This document shows, in pieces, positions 1-9,093 of a stretch of DNA of 39,581 bases (position 1 is its first letter; the number at the start of each line of letters is the position of its first letter). Made by a program: the position numbers and the translations under genes. Source of the DNA: Clostridiales bacterium (GTDB taxonomy: Bacteria; Bacillota; Clostridia; Lachnospirales; Lachnospiraceae); NCBI GenBank assembly GCA_012519565.1, contig JAAYPX010000087.1:1-39581 (forward strand). Reading direction: 5' to 3'. The notes under the pieces are model-generated. The model was not told the DNA's origin. It did not search any database and was given only the letters and a program-made list of their open reading frames with translations.

Positions 1-27
1 ATTATTCTCATATTTTAAACTTTGTTT

Positions 28-73
28 AAAAAAGGCAATTACTATTAGGTAAGATACCATAATAGCAATTGCC
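28..73 (-). terminator. Intrinsic terminator after the ABC ATPase/permease operon
   Basis: Two 14-base arms (34-47 and 60-73) pair with one mismatch around a 12-base loop. On the minus strand the stem ends in GCC and runs directly into six T (complement of 28-33). It lies 15 bases past the stop codon of the permease gene, as expected for the operon's end. Confidence 0.85.
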
Positions 74-88
74 ATATAATTATTAGCC

Positions 89-1711
89 TTATTTCACCCT
101 AAAACTCTTAGGTGCTAGTTTATACACAAGAATAAGAGCAACTCCAATATATAAACTGGTAAAGATCAATATTCCTATTACAAAACCTACAGAACCAGTT
201 CTAATTTGAAAACATATCCAGCTAAACAAGTAGAGCACAGCGTTAATAACGTTAAAAAACGGGTTTTTAATATTTAGATCAGTGGTATAAGGTTGAAATA
301 CGTAATACAAAAATAAATGGTGTACTGTAAAAAATATAGCAAGTAATATGATAGCTATTAAAAAAATTAGCGTATCAAGATTCAACCAGTCAGTCCCACA
401 TAAAATATTAAATAAAATAACCGCTAGACATATGCTACCACCAATAATAATATTGTAAATAGATATTTTAATAAGGCGAATATTAAAATTATAGATTATT
501 GTCTTAGGTTTTCTATAAAAACCATAACGCAGCAAACTTATATCACAATTATAGAACATGGCCCTACAGGCTTTGTCAGCTACTGTTATTAGATACATAA
601 TAAACACAAAGATAGGAAGTCTACCAGTAATTAATCGACTGATTATTATAGCTAAATCATTATTAATAAGATATATAGCTACCCCTATTAAGAATGTAAT
701 TCCAACTGCAATTAAACGATTATAAATTGGTTTTACCAGGAGCCTGTGATGCCTATTAAAAAATAGAGCATTTAAATAAGAATAACCTTTCTTATTGTCA
801 AATCTTTCCTGACGATAATTGGTATATTCCAGATCTTTATCTTTAAGCTTAACATCGGCAAAATTAGCTCCCCTAGCCTTCTTCATCTCTTCTGAGAACA
901 TATATTTTGTATCTAAGGTTTTAGGAAGTTTCTTTTGATAATGCTTATACCCAGCCATAATATAATAGAGGGATATAGCTCCAATAGCTAAATAAATTAT
1001 AAGGCTAATTGGATGAAGCAGTATATTAGTTAGGGTCCAGTTTAAACCTAAGTACATCGGTAAATAGGCAGCTACAAATGCCAAAAACGCAAGAGGTATT
1101 AATATAAGATTTTTTCTGCATAGGATAACTTCTGTTCGGTCATAGATATAAAGTTGTAATGCCTCTCCCAATAGACGAAAACATATGTAAGCTATCCAAA
1201 ATATCATTACTTCAATTATTGTACCACCGGTAGCCAAGGCCGCAATAATAAAATATATAAGATAATATATATAAAATGGCACATATTTTATTATTAAGGC
1301 TGCCAATACATATCTACGGGGATTCATATTCATATATTTTATGCATACATATTTCGTATTAGTAACATTAAATATCTGGCTATCTAAAATTGAACCTAAG
1401 AGACAATTCATAATAAAAAGTATCTGTACAGCCCAGTCAAATTCTGTTCCTACCAGATTAGGAAACAAACTCCGGGCTCCCATAATAGGTAAGACCACCA
1501 TAATTAGCAGATATATGGCTTTTCCAAAAAACTTACCAATTTGGGTAGATATATATACCAAAATCGATATTGCCCCTTTGACATTTAGATACGAATATAT
1601 TGTGTCTGGTATCACTTTTCCTATTAACCATATTCTTTTCAGAAAATAGAGAAACTTATTAGCATTGATAGATGCCATGATGTTAAATATAATTTTAATA
1701 GTATTAATCAT
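89..1711 (-). CDS. ABC transporter permease, multi-spanning membrane protein
   Basis: A hydrophobic protein of about 540 residues with roughly 11-12 membrane segments in two blocks. The blocks are separated by a charged cytoplasmic stretch around residues 260-330. No ATPase motifs are present, so it should be the membrane half of the exporter whose ATPase is encoded just upstream. I place the start at the ATG at 1711, not the ATG at 1723: the 1711 ATG has AAGG five bases ahead and overlaps the ATPase stop as ATGATTAA, whereas AAAGG abuts the 1723 ATG with no spacing. The overlap implies translational coupling. The sequence does not reveal the substrate; bacteriocin, lipid or drug export are possible. 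Confidence 0.75.
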   Translation of the reverse strand: MINTIKIIFNIMASINANKFLYFLKRIWLIGKVIPDTIYSYLNVKGAISILVYISTQIGKFFGKAIYLLIMVVLPIMGARSLFPNLVGTEFDWAVQILFIMNCLLGSILDSQIFNVTNTKYVCIKYMNMNPRRYVLAALIIKYVPFYIYYLIYFIIAALATGGTIIEVMIFWIAYICFRLLGEALQLYIYDRTEVILCRKNLILIPLAFLAFVAAYLPMYLGLNWTLTNILLHPISLIIYLAIGAISLYYIMAGYKHYQKKLPKTLDTKYMFSEEMKKARGANFADVKLKDKDLEYTNYRQERFDNKKGYSYLNALFFNRHHRLLVKPIYNRLIAVGITFLIGVAIYLINNDLAIIISRLITGRLPIFVFIMYLITVADKACRAMFYNCDISLLRYGFYRKPKTIIYNFNIRLIKISIYNIIIGGSICLAVILFNILCGTDWLNLDTLIFLIAIILLAIFFTVHHLFLYYVFQPYTTDLNIKNPFFNVINAVLYLFSWICFQIRTGSVGFVIGILIFTSLYIGVALILVYKLAPKSFRVK

Positions 1712-2414
1712 AGTTACCTTCATCCTTTAACATCTCAATTATTTTTGCTTCAAAATCTTTACTCTTAAGCATATCGTGATCCAACTGCTCCAATTTACCA
1801 TCACTTAAAATAACTATCTCATCACATAAATCAGTTGCCAATTGAAGAATATGGGTGGAAAATATAATAATATGGTCATGTTTTATTTCACGGAGAACCT
1901 TTTTAATCTCCAGTGCTACTACAATATCAAATGAAGTTAGAGGTTCATCTAATAAAATAATAGGAGGCCTAGATATTAAAAAACACATCATCTGAACCTT
2001 ATTCTTCATACCATGGGAATATCCCTTAATTAGCCGATGTCTATCTTCCTTGTCTATCTTCATTTGATCAAAATAATCATCTATGGTTTTACTCCCATCG
2101 ATACGATCCTCATTAATATCCATATAAAATTTAATGTATTCATACCCCGTTAGAAATTCTGGCAGTATGGGCATCGAAAATACATAACTTAAATCATCAG
2201 AGAGTATCTCTCTCTCTTGACCATCTTCTATCAGTATCGCCCTTCCTTCATCTGCTTGTAACTCATCACTTAAACAGTTAAATAATGTTGTTTTACCAGC
2301 CCCATTCCTTCCTAGTAGGCCATAGATTTTACCCTTTTCAAAACGAAAAGTGGCATCTTTTAAGACTGACTTTGATCCAAAGGACTTTTTAATCCCCATC
2401 AATTGTAGTTCCAT
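1704..2414 (-). CDS. ABC transporter ATP-binding protein
   Basis: A single nucleotide-binding domain of about 236 residues that would power the adjacent permease. Visible motifs are a Walker A (GRNGAGKTT), a degenerate signature (YSHGMKNKVQ, where LSGGQ is usual), a Walker B (IILLDEPLTS) and an H-loop (STHIL). The SHGMK signature is common in small ABC-2 type exporter ATPases. The ATG at 2414 is preferred: it has GAAAGG upstream, whereas a TTG 36 bases further upstream has no ribosome binding site. The gene overlaps the permease by 8 bases. A sigma-A-like promoter and a hairpin precede it. Confidence 0.85.
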   Translation of the reverse strand: MELQLMGIKKSFGSKSVLKDATFRFEKGKIYGLLGRNGAGKTTLFNCLSDELQADEGRAILIEDGQEREILSDDLSYVFSMPILPEFLTGYEYIKFYMDINEDRIDGSKTIDDYFDQMKIDKEDRHRLIKGYSHGMKNKVQMMCFLISRPPIILLDEPLTSFDIVVALEIKKVLREIKHDHIIIFSTHILQLATDLCDEIVILSDGKLEQLDHDMLKSKDFEAKIIEMLKDEGNYD

Positions 2415-2463
2415 ACTATTAACCAACCTTTCAAATAAATATTGAGTCAAATATTATATATAA

Positions 2464-2499
2464 GGTTTTATCAAAATTAGCCTTATTTTAAATAAAACC
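2464..2499 (-). other. Hairpin in the leader of the ABC ATPase gene
   Basis: GGTTTTA pairs with TAAAACC, extended inward by TTAAAAT against ATTTTGA, giving roughly a 15-pair hairpin with a short loop. It sits about 50 bases before the ATPase ATG and has no clean T run on the minus strand. It is therefore not an obvious terminator. A role in mRNA stability or translation is possible but unproven. Confidence 0.4.
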
Positions 2500-2576
2500 A
2501 GCTTTCTTACATTTGTAAATCCAGTTTTCCTGCCAACTCTTTCACTCTGAAAATTCTATTATTGCTTATTATAAAT

Positions 2577-2605
2577 ATATTAACTATAAATTCCTATATT
2601 ATCAA
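2577..2605 (-). promoter_or_regulatory. Probable sigma-A promoter of the ABC ATPase/permease operon
   Basis: On the minus strand TTGATA (2605-2600) and TAATAT (2582-2577) are separated by exactly 17 bases. Transcription from here gives a leader of about 155 bases before the ATPase start. It lies just past the terminator of the upstream exporter operon. Confidence 0.55.
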
Positions 2606-2642
2606 CTTAAATTTTTCTTAAACTATAATAATTCCCAAATTT

Positions 2643-2673
2643 AAAAAAGTGCTAATTAAAATATAGCACTTTT
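2643..2673 (-). terminator. Intrinsic terminator after the MarR-ABC exporter operon
   Basis: AAAAGTGCTA (2645-2654) pairs perfectly with TAGCACTTTT (2664-2673) around a 9-base loop. On the minus strand the stem ends in a run of T. It begins 9 bases past the stop codon of the 670-residue exporter subunit. Confidence 0.85.
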
Positions 2674-2681
2674 CTCTTACA

Positions 2682-4694
2682 TTAATCAAGTTCAATTGCT
2701 CCTGTATAAAGCTGATAATAACGCCCCTCCATCTCAAGAAGTTCGTCATGGTTGCCCTGCTCCACTATCTCACCTTGCTCCAGTACTATTATTTGATCAG
2801 CATTTCTTACAGTTGATAGCCTATGGGCTATTACAAAGGTCGTACGGTTCTTCATCAGCCGATCCATACCCTTCTCTATGTGCTTCTCAGTTCTAGTATC
2901 TACTGAACTGGTTGCCTCATCTAGAATCAAAATAGGAGCTTTAGATATAGCCGCCCTAGCGATATTAAGTAGTTGTCTTTGTCCTTGGCTTAGGTTAGCT
3001 CCATCTCCCTCTAAAACTGTATTATATCCCTCGGATAATCTTTCAATAAAAGAATGGGCGCTGGCTGTCTTTGCTGCAGTTATAACTTCTTCATCGGTGG
3101 CATCCAGCCTTCCATAGCGGATATTCTCCATAACTGTACCTGAAAATAGATGGGTATCCTGCAGTACCATGGCAATATTTCTTCGTAGGGAATCTTTTTT
3201 AATGTTCTTAATATCTATACCATCAATAAGTATCTTACCATCATCGATTTCATAGAAACGATTAATTAAATTAGTGATAGTGGTTTTACCTGCACCTGTT
3301 GAACCAACAAATGCAATCTTTTGTCCTGATTTTGCAATAACGTTGATATTCTTTAGTATTGTTTTACCTGGTACATAACCAAAGGTGACGTTCTTTAGTA
3401 CTACTTCCCCTTTTATGGTCCTCATACCTATGCCATCCATAACATTATCCATATAATCGTTTTTATCGTTTGTGTCATTTTTGTTTTTCCCTTGTAAAGC
3501 CTTTAGGTTACTTTCCCTGTTTTCTAAGGAACATATCTCTATGGCATTATCTGCATCTGATCTTTCAGGCTCTGCATCTAATATCTCAAATACACGCTCT
3601 GCACCGGCCAGGGCAGCAAATATTGTATTGACCTGCATAGATAATTCATTAACTGGTCTTGAGAAATGCCTAGCATAGTTAGTAAATATAGTAAGTCCAC
3701 CTAGGTCAAAGTTAGATGTTAGAAAGAGGATACCTCCTATAGTTCCTGTAATTGCATAACTAATTTGACTTAAGTTCCCCATAACTGGTCCCATAATACC
3801 ACCGAAAAACTGGGCTTTAATCTGTTGACTTCTTAATTCATCACTTAAAAAATTAAACTCTTCTTTGGACATTTCCTCATGACAAAAAACCTTGACAACC
3901 TTTTGCCCTGTTATCATCTCTTCTATATAACCATTGACTGCACCAAGAGCTTGTTGTTGGCCAATATAATATTTCCTACTTCTTTTTCCAATCATACCAG
4001 CAACATATATTAAGGCAGGGGTTGTAATTAAAGTTATTACTGTAAGTATCCAATTGGTAACAAACATAAGTATCAAGGTACCAATTAAGGTTATTGCTCC
4101 AGAGAAAATCTGAGCTAGGGTATTATTAAGCATCTCACCTACTGCATCTAAATCATTGGTAAACCTACTCATCAGCTCCCCATGGGTATGGGTGTCGTGA
4201 TATTTTAATGGTAGTTTCTGTAGCTTTGCAAATAATTCTTCTCTGATTTTAACTAGGGCTTTCTGTGATACACCTATCATTATTCTCTGTTGTAGATAAG
4301 AGCAAAGTACTCCGATAAAATAAATAGCTGCCATAAGTAAAATACCAATTAGTAAATTTCTAACCTTGTCTTCTGATGTGGTATTTTCATCTACTAAATT
4401 ATTAATTACCGGCCTTAGTATATAAGTACCACCCAAGCTGGTTAAAGCACTGCCTAATACACTAATATAGACAAATACAATCTTTATCTTATCCTTACCT
4501 ATATAATTAAAAAGTCTTCGAATAACTCCACTTACATTCTTAGGTTTCCCACCCAGACCAGGTCCTTGCTTTCCCCTATGGCCTCTACCAGGTCCCATAG
4601 GAGGACCACCTGCTGGTTTACCATCTGTATTAGCTTGGGCTTTACTATATTTCTTACGCAAGGCTTCTTTTCTTTCTTCTGACATATAACTCAT
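2682..4694 (-). CDS. ABC exporter half-transporter (catalytic-site subunit of a heterodimer)
   Basis: A half-transporter with an N-terminal membrane domain of six helices (about residues 60-340) and a C-terminal ATPase domain. Walker A is GSTGAGKTT. Walker B ends in the catalytic glutamate (LILDEATSS) and the H-loop is IAHRLST. The signature is LSQGQ rather than LSGGQ. In TM287/288- and BmrCD-type heterodimers this combination marks the subunit whose own Walker motifs are canonical and whose signature faces the degenerate site. At 670 residues it is longer than usual because of a Gly/Pro-rich N-terminal tail (about residues 20-55) and an Asn/Asp/Lys-rich linker between the domains (about 390-425). 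Its ATG overlaps the partner's stop as ATGA, with AAGGAGG upstream. Multidrug export is likely; the substrate is unknown. Confidence 0.9.
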   Translation of the reverse strand: MSYMSEERKEALRKKYSKAQANTDGKPAGGPPMGPGRGHRGKQGPGLGGKPKNVSGVIRRLFNYIGKDKIKIVFVYISVLGSALTSLGGTYILRPVINNLVDENTTSEDKVRNLLIGILLMAAIYFIGVLCSYLQQRIMIGVSQKALVKIREELFAKLQKLPLKYHDTHTHGELMSRFTNDLDAVGEMLNNTLAQIFSGAITLIGTLILMFVTNWILTVITLITTPALIYVAGMIGKRSRKYYIGQQQALGAVNGYIEEMITGQKVVKVFCHEEMSKEEFNFLSDELRSQQIKAQFFGGIMGPVMGNLSQISYAITGTIGGILFLTSNFDLGGLTIFTNYARHFSRPVNELSMQVNTIFAALAGAERVFEILDAEPERSDADNAIEICSLENRESNLKALQGKNKNDTNDKNDYMDNVMDGIGMRTIKGEVVLKNVTFGYVPGKTILKNINVIAKSGQKIAFVGSTGAGKTTITNLINRFYEIDDGKILIDGIDIKNIKKDSLRRNIAMVLQDTHLFSGTVMENIRYGRLDATDEEVITAAKTASAHSFIERLSEGYNTVLEGDGANLSQGQRQLLNIARAAISKAPILILDEATSSVDTRTEKHIEKGMDRLMKNRTTFVIAHRLSTVRNADQIIVLEQGEIVEQGNHDELLEMEGRYYQLYTGAIELD

Positions 4695-6430
4695 TGCGCC
4701 TTAGCCTCCTTGTTCATCTGTGAATAATAAATTTCTTGATACGCTTCACAACTTTCTATCAGTTCATTGTGGGTACCCATTCCTACTATCTTACCATCGT
4801 CAATGACAATTATCTTATCTGCATTAATTACAGATGAGATTCTTTGGGCTATTATAATTTTAGTCATACTATTCAGGTCATTTTTAAGGTTTTCTCGAAT
4901 TTTAGCTTCTGTTGCCGTATCTACTGCACTGGTACTATCATCTAGGATAAGAATTTTAGGATTTTTTAACAAGGCTCTAGCAATACACAATCTCTGCTTT
5001 TGACCACCTGATACATTTACTCCCCCTTGTCCCAATTCTGTTTCATAACCTTCACGGAAAGAAGATACAAACCCATGGGCCTGGGCATATTGTGCGTATC
5101 TAGCAACAGTCTCATCGTCAGCCTCTTCATTGCCCCATTTTAAATTATCTTTTATTGTTCCAGTGAACAAAATATTCTTCTGTAAGACCATACTTACACC
5201 TTGACGGAGATTGCTTAAGGAATAATCTTTTACATTGACATTATCCACATACACTTCCCCTTGATCTGTGTCATACAGTCTAGGGATTAACTGAACTAAG
5301 CTGGTTTTACCAGATCCAGTGGAGCCTATTACACCTACTGTTTCACCTGGGTTAATTATAAAATTAATATCTTCAAGAACCCATTTTTCATTATTTTTAT
5401 AATATTTAAAATGAACATTTTTAAATTCAATTTTACCATACTGGACCTTTTTATCTTTATGAGCTGCTTCATCATCTCTTAGATCAATGTCTGTATCTAG
5501 AACCTCACGGATACGTTTTTCTGAAGCTAATACTCTGGAACTATTTAAGATAATCATAGATACCATCATTAAGGACATGAGTATTTGTACCACATAGTTA
5601 ATAAATGCTGACAATACTCCTGGTGTCATATCCCCTACAATTATTTGATTACCTCCAAACCAAACTACAGCCAGAGTGGTTATATTCATTGTCAGAGACA
5701 TAAGAGGCATGGTAAAGATAACTACCTTCATTGCACTTATAGTCTTCTCTTTTAAATCCATATTAGCTTTCTTAAATTTCTCTTCTTCATAATCTTCTCT
5801 AACAAAGGATTTTACCACCCTTATATTGGTTAAATTCTCTTGGGTCCTTATATTTAGAGCATCTAGTTTCTTCTGCATAAGGGTAAATCTTGGATATCCT
5901 ATTTTAACAATTATTATGATAGCTAAAACTAATATAGGAATGACACAGAATATAACCAGGGCTAACTTAGGATTTAATGTGAAGGCCATAATAAGAGCAC
6001 CTATAAACATACCTGGGGCCCTAAGTGCCAATCGCATCATCATCTGTATCATATTTTGCATCAAGGTTATATCATTAGTTAATCTAGTTATTAAAGATCC
6101 TGTATTATACTGATCAATATTAGCAAATGAAAACCGCTGTATCTTAGCAAACAAATCCTTTCTTAAATCATTGGCAAATCCTGTGGAGGCTTTAATAGCA
6201 TAAAAGGCTCCTGCCGTCCCCCCTGCCATCATAAGTAAGGCCATAATGATCATTATAGCTCCTGTCATGATAATATAGGAGACACCCCTGTTGGCCCCTA
6301 TACCCTTGTCGATAATATTACTAAGTAAATAGGGCATTGTTACCTCACCGATAACTTCCACAATCATACAAAGTGGCCCTAAGATGAAAGCTGGTCGATA
6401 AGGCTTAATATATTTCCAATACCGTTTCAT
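4691..6430 (-). CDS. ABC exporter half-transporter (degenerate-site subunit of a heterodimer)
   Basis: A 579-residue half-transporter: six membrane helices (about residues 1-310), then an ATPase domain. Walker A (GSTGSGKTS) and signature (VSGGQKQR) are canonical. Walker B ends in Asp instead of Glu (LILDDSTSA) and the H-loop His is replaced by Gln (IAQRISS). These are the marks of the TM287-type partner with a non-hydrolysing site. It is made with the downstream 670-residue subunit (4-base overlap) and lies 94 bases after the MarR gene with no terminator between, so the three form one operon. AGGAGG precedes the ATG at 6430. Repression by the MarR protein is inferred from position. Confidence 0.9.
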   Translation of the reverse strand: MKRYWKYIKPYRPAFILGPLCMIVEVIGEVTMPYLLSNIIDKGIGANRGVSYIIMTGAIMIIMALLMMAGGTAGAFYAIKASTGFANDLRKDLFAKIQRFSFANIDQYNTGSLITRLTNDITLMQNMIQMMMRLALRAPGMFIGALIMAFTLNPKLALVIFCVIPILVLAIIIIVKIGYPRFTLMQKKLDALNIRTQENLTNIRVVKSFVREDYEEEKFKKANMDLKEKTISAMKVVIFTMPLMSLTMNITTLAVVWFGGNQIIVGDMTPGVLSAFINYVVQILMSLMMVSMIILNSSRVLASEKRIREVLDTDIDLRDDEAAHKDKKVQYGKIEFKNVHFKYYKNNEKWVLEDINFIINPGETVGVIGSTGSGKTSLVQLIPRLYDTDQGEVYVDNVNVKDYSLSNLRQGVSMVLQKNILFTGTIKDNLKWGNEEADDETVARYAQYAQAHGFVSSFREGYETELGQGGVNVSGGQKQRLCIARALLKNPKILILDDSTSAVDTATEAKIRENLKNDLNSMTKIIIAQRISSVINADKIIVIDDGKIVGMGTHNELIESCEAYQEIYYSQMNKEAKAQ

Positions 6431-6524
6431 ATGTTTTCCATCCTCCTGATGTTCAAATTAAAACTTTAAAATATAATATCCTTCCCGACAGATATTTGCA
6501 AAAGAAAGCTATAGGTAATTCATA

Positions 6525-6998
6525 TTATCTTTTAATGCTGTTATCAATAATCTCTAAATTCTTGTTCAGCTTTGCTAGTAATCGGGATAATTCCTCTAGT
6601 TCTTTCTGATCAAAGCCATCAAACTCTCTCAAATCTGTTGACTTAAATATCTTCCTACTTTGTTCAACCACATATTTTCCCTTATCTGTAAGAGTTATTT
6701 GATTGAGCCTGTTATCGGCATCATCGATTTCTTTACTGATATATCCACCTTTCTCTAGTTTTTTCAAGGATACTGCTATAGTTGCTGAGGATACATTCAT
6801 CTTATCTGCAATCTCCTTCTGTGAGGCAAATTGATTTCTAGATAACTCCATCAGAATTTGATGTTGGGCAGAGTATACTCCAGTATCTTGCAATAAATAA
6901 TCCACTATCTTTCTATGTTTAATGGCAGCGGATATTATTTGATACATTACTTTTTTCAGTTGATAACTGTAGTCAATATCCTTACTTTGATCATCCAT
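6525..6998 (-). CDS. MarR-family transcriptional regulator
   Basis: A 157-residue protein of typical MarR length and layout. N-terminal dimerisation helices are followed by a winged helix with QKEIADKMNVSSATIAVSLK as its helix-turn-helix (about residues 60-80). The wing segment KGGYISKEIDDADNRLNQI matches the DxR-containing wing of the family. MarR proteins usually repress themselves and a neighbouring efflux or detoxification gene. Here the gene heads an operon with the exporter pair at 6430-2682. A perfect palindrome, TAGTTAACTA, sits near the likely transcription start, consistent with autoregulation. The ATG at 6998 is preceded by AAAGGTGATAGG. Confidence 0.9.
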   Translation of the reverse strand: MDDQSKDIDYSYQLKKVMYQIISAAIKHRKIVDYLLQDTGVYSAQHQILMELSRNQFASQKEIADKMNVSSATIAVSLKKLEKGGYISKEIDDADNRLNQITLTDKGKYVVEQSRKIFKSTDLREFDGFDQKELEELSRLLAKLNKNLEIIDNSIKR

Positions 6999-7062
6999 CC
7001 TATCACCTTTCCTTTAATGTTGACTCTAATAATCAGCAGGTTAATAATAAACATGTTGATTG

Positions 7063-7113
7063 TTAGCTAGTTAACTAATATATTCAGTATAATACTAATT
7101 AATAAAATGTCAA
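7063..7113 (-). promoter_or_regulatory. Promoter and candidate MarR operator of the marR-exporter operon
   Basis: On the minus strand TTGACA (7113-7108) and TATACT (7091-7086) are 16 bases apart, close to sigma-A consensus. Just downstream, TAGTTAACTA (7068-7077) is a perfect 10-base palindrome inside the wider imperfect repeat TTAGCTAGTTAACTAA (7063-7078). Sites of this TTAGTTAACTA kind placed over the start of a marR operon fit an autorepressor operator. Use by this MarR protein is an inference. Confidence 0.7.
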
Positions 7114-7213
7114 GATATATTTTTGTATTTTTTTACATCAATACACTTTACTAAAGATGCCCATAAATGTTAATTTCCTATAATACCGTAATTCCTTTAA
7201 GTAAATCTAATAC

Positions 7214-7256
7214 AAAAAGGCTGTCACATATGATATACATATCTATTGTGACAGCC
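7214..7256 (-). terminator. Intrinsic terminator after the second exporter pair
   Basis: GGCTGTCACA (7219-7228) pairs perfectly with TGTGACAGCC (7247-7256) around an 18-base loop. The minus strand continues into TTTTT (complement of 7214-7218). It separates the second exporter pair from the marR operon. Confidence 0.9.
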
Positions 7257-7266
7257 CCATACAGTA

Positions 7267-9093
7267 TTATTCTAACTCTATTGCTCCAGTATTTAGAGCA
7301 TAATATCTTCCCTTTAGTTCCATTAATTCCTCGTGATTACCCCGTTCAATTATCTCTCCCTTTTCTAATACCATAATAGCATTGGAGTCACGAACAGTAG
7401 ATAAACGATGGGCTATAACAAAGGTTGTTCTACCCTTCATCAGTTTATCCATACCCTCAGATATCAGCTTCTCAGTTCTAGTATCTACTGATGAGGTTGC
7501 TTCATCCAAGATCAATATGGTTGGATCTGCCACTGCAGCCCTAGCTATAGAAAGTAATTGACGCTCGCCCTGGGATAGGTTATGTCCATCGGCTATTAAC
7601 ATAGTATCATAACCTTGGGGTAGATTTTTTATAAAATAGTGGGCATTGGCCAGCTTAGCTGCTTCTATAACCTCTTCATCTGTAGCATTAAGTCTACCAT
7701 ATCTAATATTATCAGCTATAGTTCCTTCAAAGAGATGAACATCTTGTAAGACAATACTCATGGTACTTCTTAAATCTATCTTATTAATTCTCTTGATATC
7801 AATACCATCATATAAGATGGTACCACCGGTTATCTCATAGAAACGGTTAATCATATTGGTAATGGTGGTTTTACCAGCACCAGTTGACCCAACAAAGGCT
7901 ATCTTTTGACCTGGCTTAGCATATAAATTAATATTCTTAAGTACTTGCTGACCTGGTAAGTAACCAAAGTCCACATTCTCAAAGGTTATCATACCTTGTA
8001 AAGGTACTAACTCATTTTTTCCATCTTCCTTAGGTAGGCTCCAATAAAGCTTATCATCTTCTTTAACAAGACGAACATCCCCATCATCTATTTCAACTTC
8101 CTGATCTAATACATTAAATATCCTTTCTGCACCTGCTAAAGCTGCAAATAAGGTATTTAACTGATTAGATACTTGGGTAATAGGTCTGGATATTGTTCTT
8201 GTATGTTGTAAAAAGGCACCTATATTACCTATACTCATATGATTTCGCATTACTAAAAATGCTCCTAGCATGGATGTTAAAGCATATAGTACAAAGGAGA
8301 GATTACCCATAATAGGCATTAGCATTACTCCATAGGTTGAAGCTTGAGTACTGGCCACCCGTAGTTCTTCATTTTTCTTAATAAATTCATCAATGGCCCT
8401 CTCTTCATAATTAAATACTTTAACAACCTTTTGGCCTGACATCATCTCTTCGATGTAGCTATTCATATCTGCCAAAGTTGCCTGTTGCATACGGAAATTC
8501 CTAGATGATTTTTGACCAACATATTTAACGGATAATAACATTACCCCTAGCATTAAAATTACTACTATAGTCAAAATGGGACTTAATATTAACATCATAA
8601 TAAATGTTCCCACAACTGTTATAACAGATATTAATATTTGAGATATGCTCTGCTCTAAAGATTGATTAAGCATATCTACGTCGTTAGTGAAGGTTGACAT
8701 CAAATCCCCATGGGCATTTCTATCAAAAAATGATACTGGTAACCTTTCCATGTGGGAAAACATCTCTTCCCTAATCTTATGAACTGTTCTTTGGGATAGC
8801 CTAGCCATAAAAAGACTACCTAAATATTGTCCAACAGAAATTATAATAACTAGTAAAGCCATAATTATTAGATATCGAATAACTACAGCAACTCCCTTAT
8901 TATCAACCAAACTGTCTATGATAGGGCTTAACATACCATTGGCGGCAACTTGAGCTATAGTACTAAGTACAATAAAAAATATACCACCTATAAATAAGGC
9001 CATATTAAATCTAAAATAGCTTAACAACCTAATTATTGTCTTCTTAGTATCTAGAGGGTGAAAACGACGACCTTGTCCCTGCTTACTACTCAT
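7267..9093 (-). CDS. ABC exporter half-transporter (catalytic-site subunit, second pair)
   Basis: A 608-residue half-transporter paralogous to the 670-residue subunit at 2682-4694. It has six membrane helices (about residues 30-330) and an ATPase domain with Walker A GSTGAGKTT, signature LSQGERQ, Walker B LILDEATSS and H-loop IAHRLST. Canonical Walker B glutamate with a non-canonical LSQGE signature again marks the catalytic partner of a heterodimer. It lacks the long Gly/Pro tail and the charged linker of its paralogue. The start overlaps the partner's stop as ATGA. It is the last gene of its operon, followed by a strong terminator. Confidence 0.9.
   Translation of the reverse strand: MSSKQGQGRRFHPLDTKKTIIRLLSYFRFNMALFIGGIFFIVLSTIAQVAANGMLSPIIDSLVDNKGVAVVIRYLIIMALLVIIISVGQYLGSLFMARLSQRTVHKIREEMFSHMERLPVSFFDRNAHGDLMSTFTNDVDMLNQSLEQSISQILISVITVVGTFIMMLILSPILTIVVILMLGVMLLSVKYVGQKSSRNFRMQQATLADMNSYIEEMMSGQKVVKVFNYEERAIDEFIKKNEELRVASTQASTYGVMLMPIMGNLSFVLYALTSMLGAFLVMRNHMSIGNIGAFLQHTRTISRPITQVSNQLNTLFAALAGAERIFNVLDQEVEIDDGDVRLVKEDDKLYWSLPKEDGKNELVPLQGMITFENVDFGYLPGQQVLKNINLYAKPGQKIAFVGSTGAGKTTITNMINRFYEITGGTILYDGIDIKRINKIDLRSTMSIVLQDVHLFEGTIADNIRYGRLNATDEEVIEAAKLANAHYFIKNLPQGYDTMLIADGHNLSQGERQLLSIARAAVADPTILILDEATSSVDTRTEKLISEGMDKLMKGRTTFVIAHRLSTVRDSNAIMVLEKGEIIERGNHEELMELKGRYYALNTGAIELE

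Noticed and set aside
7214-7256. The GGCTGTCACA inverted repeat as an operator for the MarR protein.
   Set aside because: It is followed by a T run just after a stop codon, so a terminator explains it fully.
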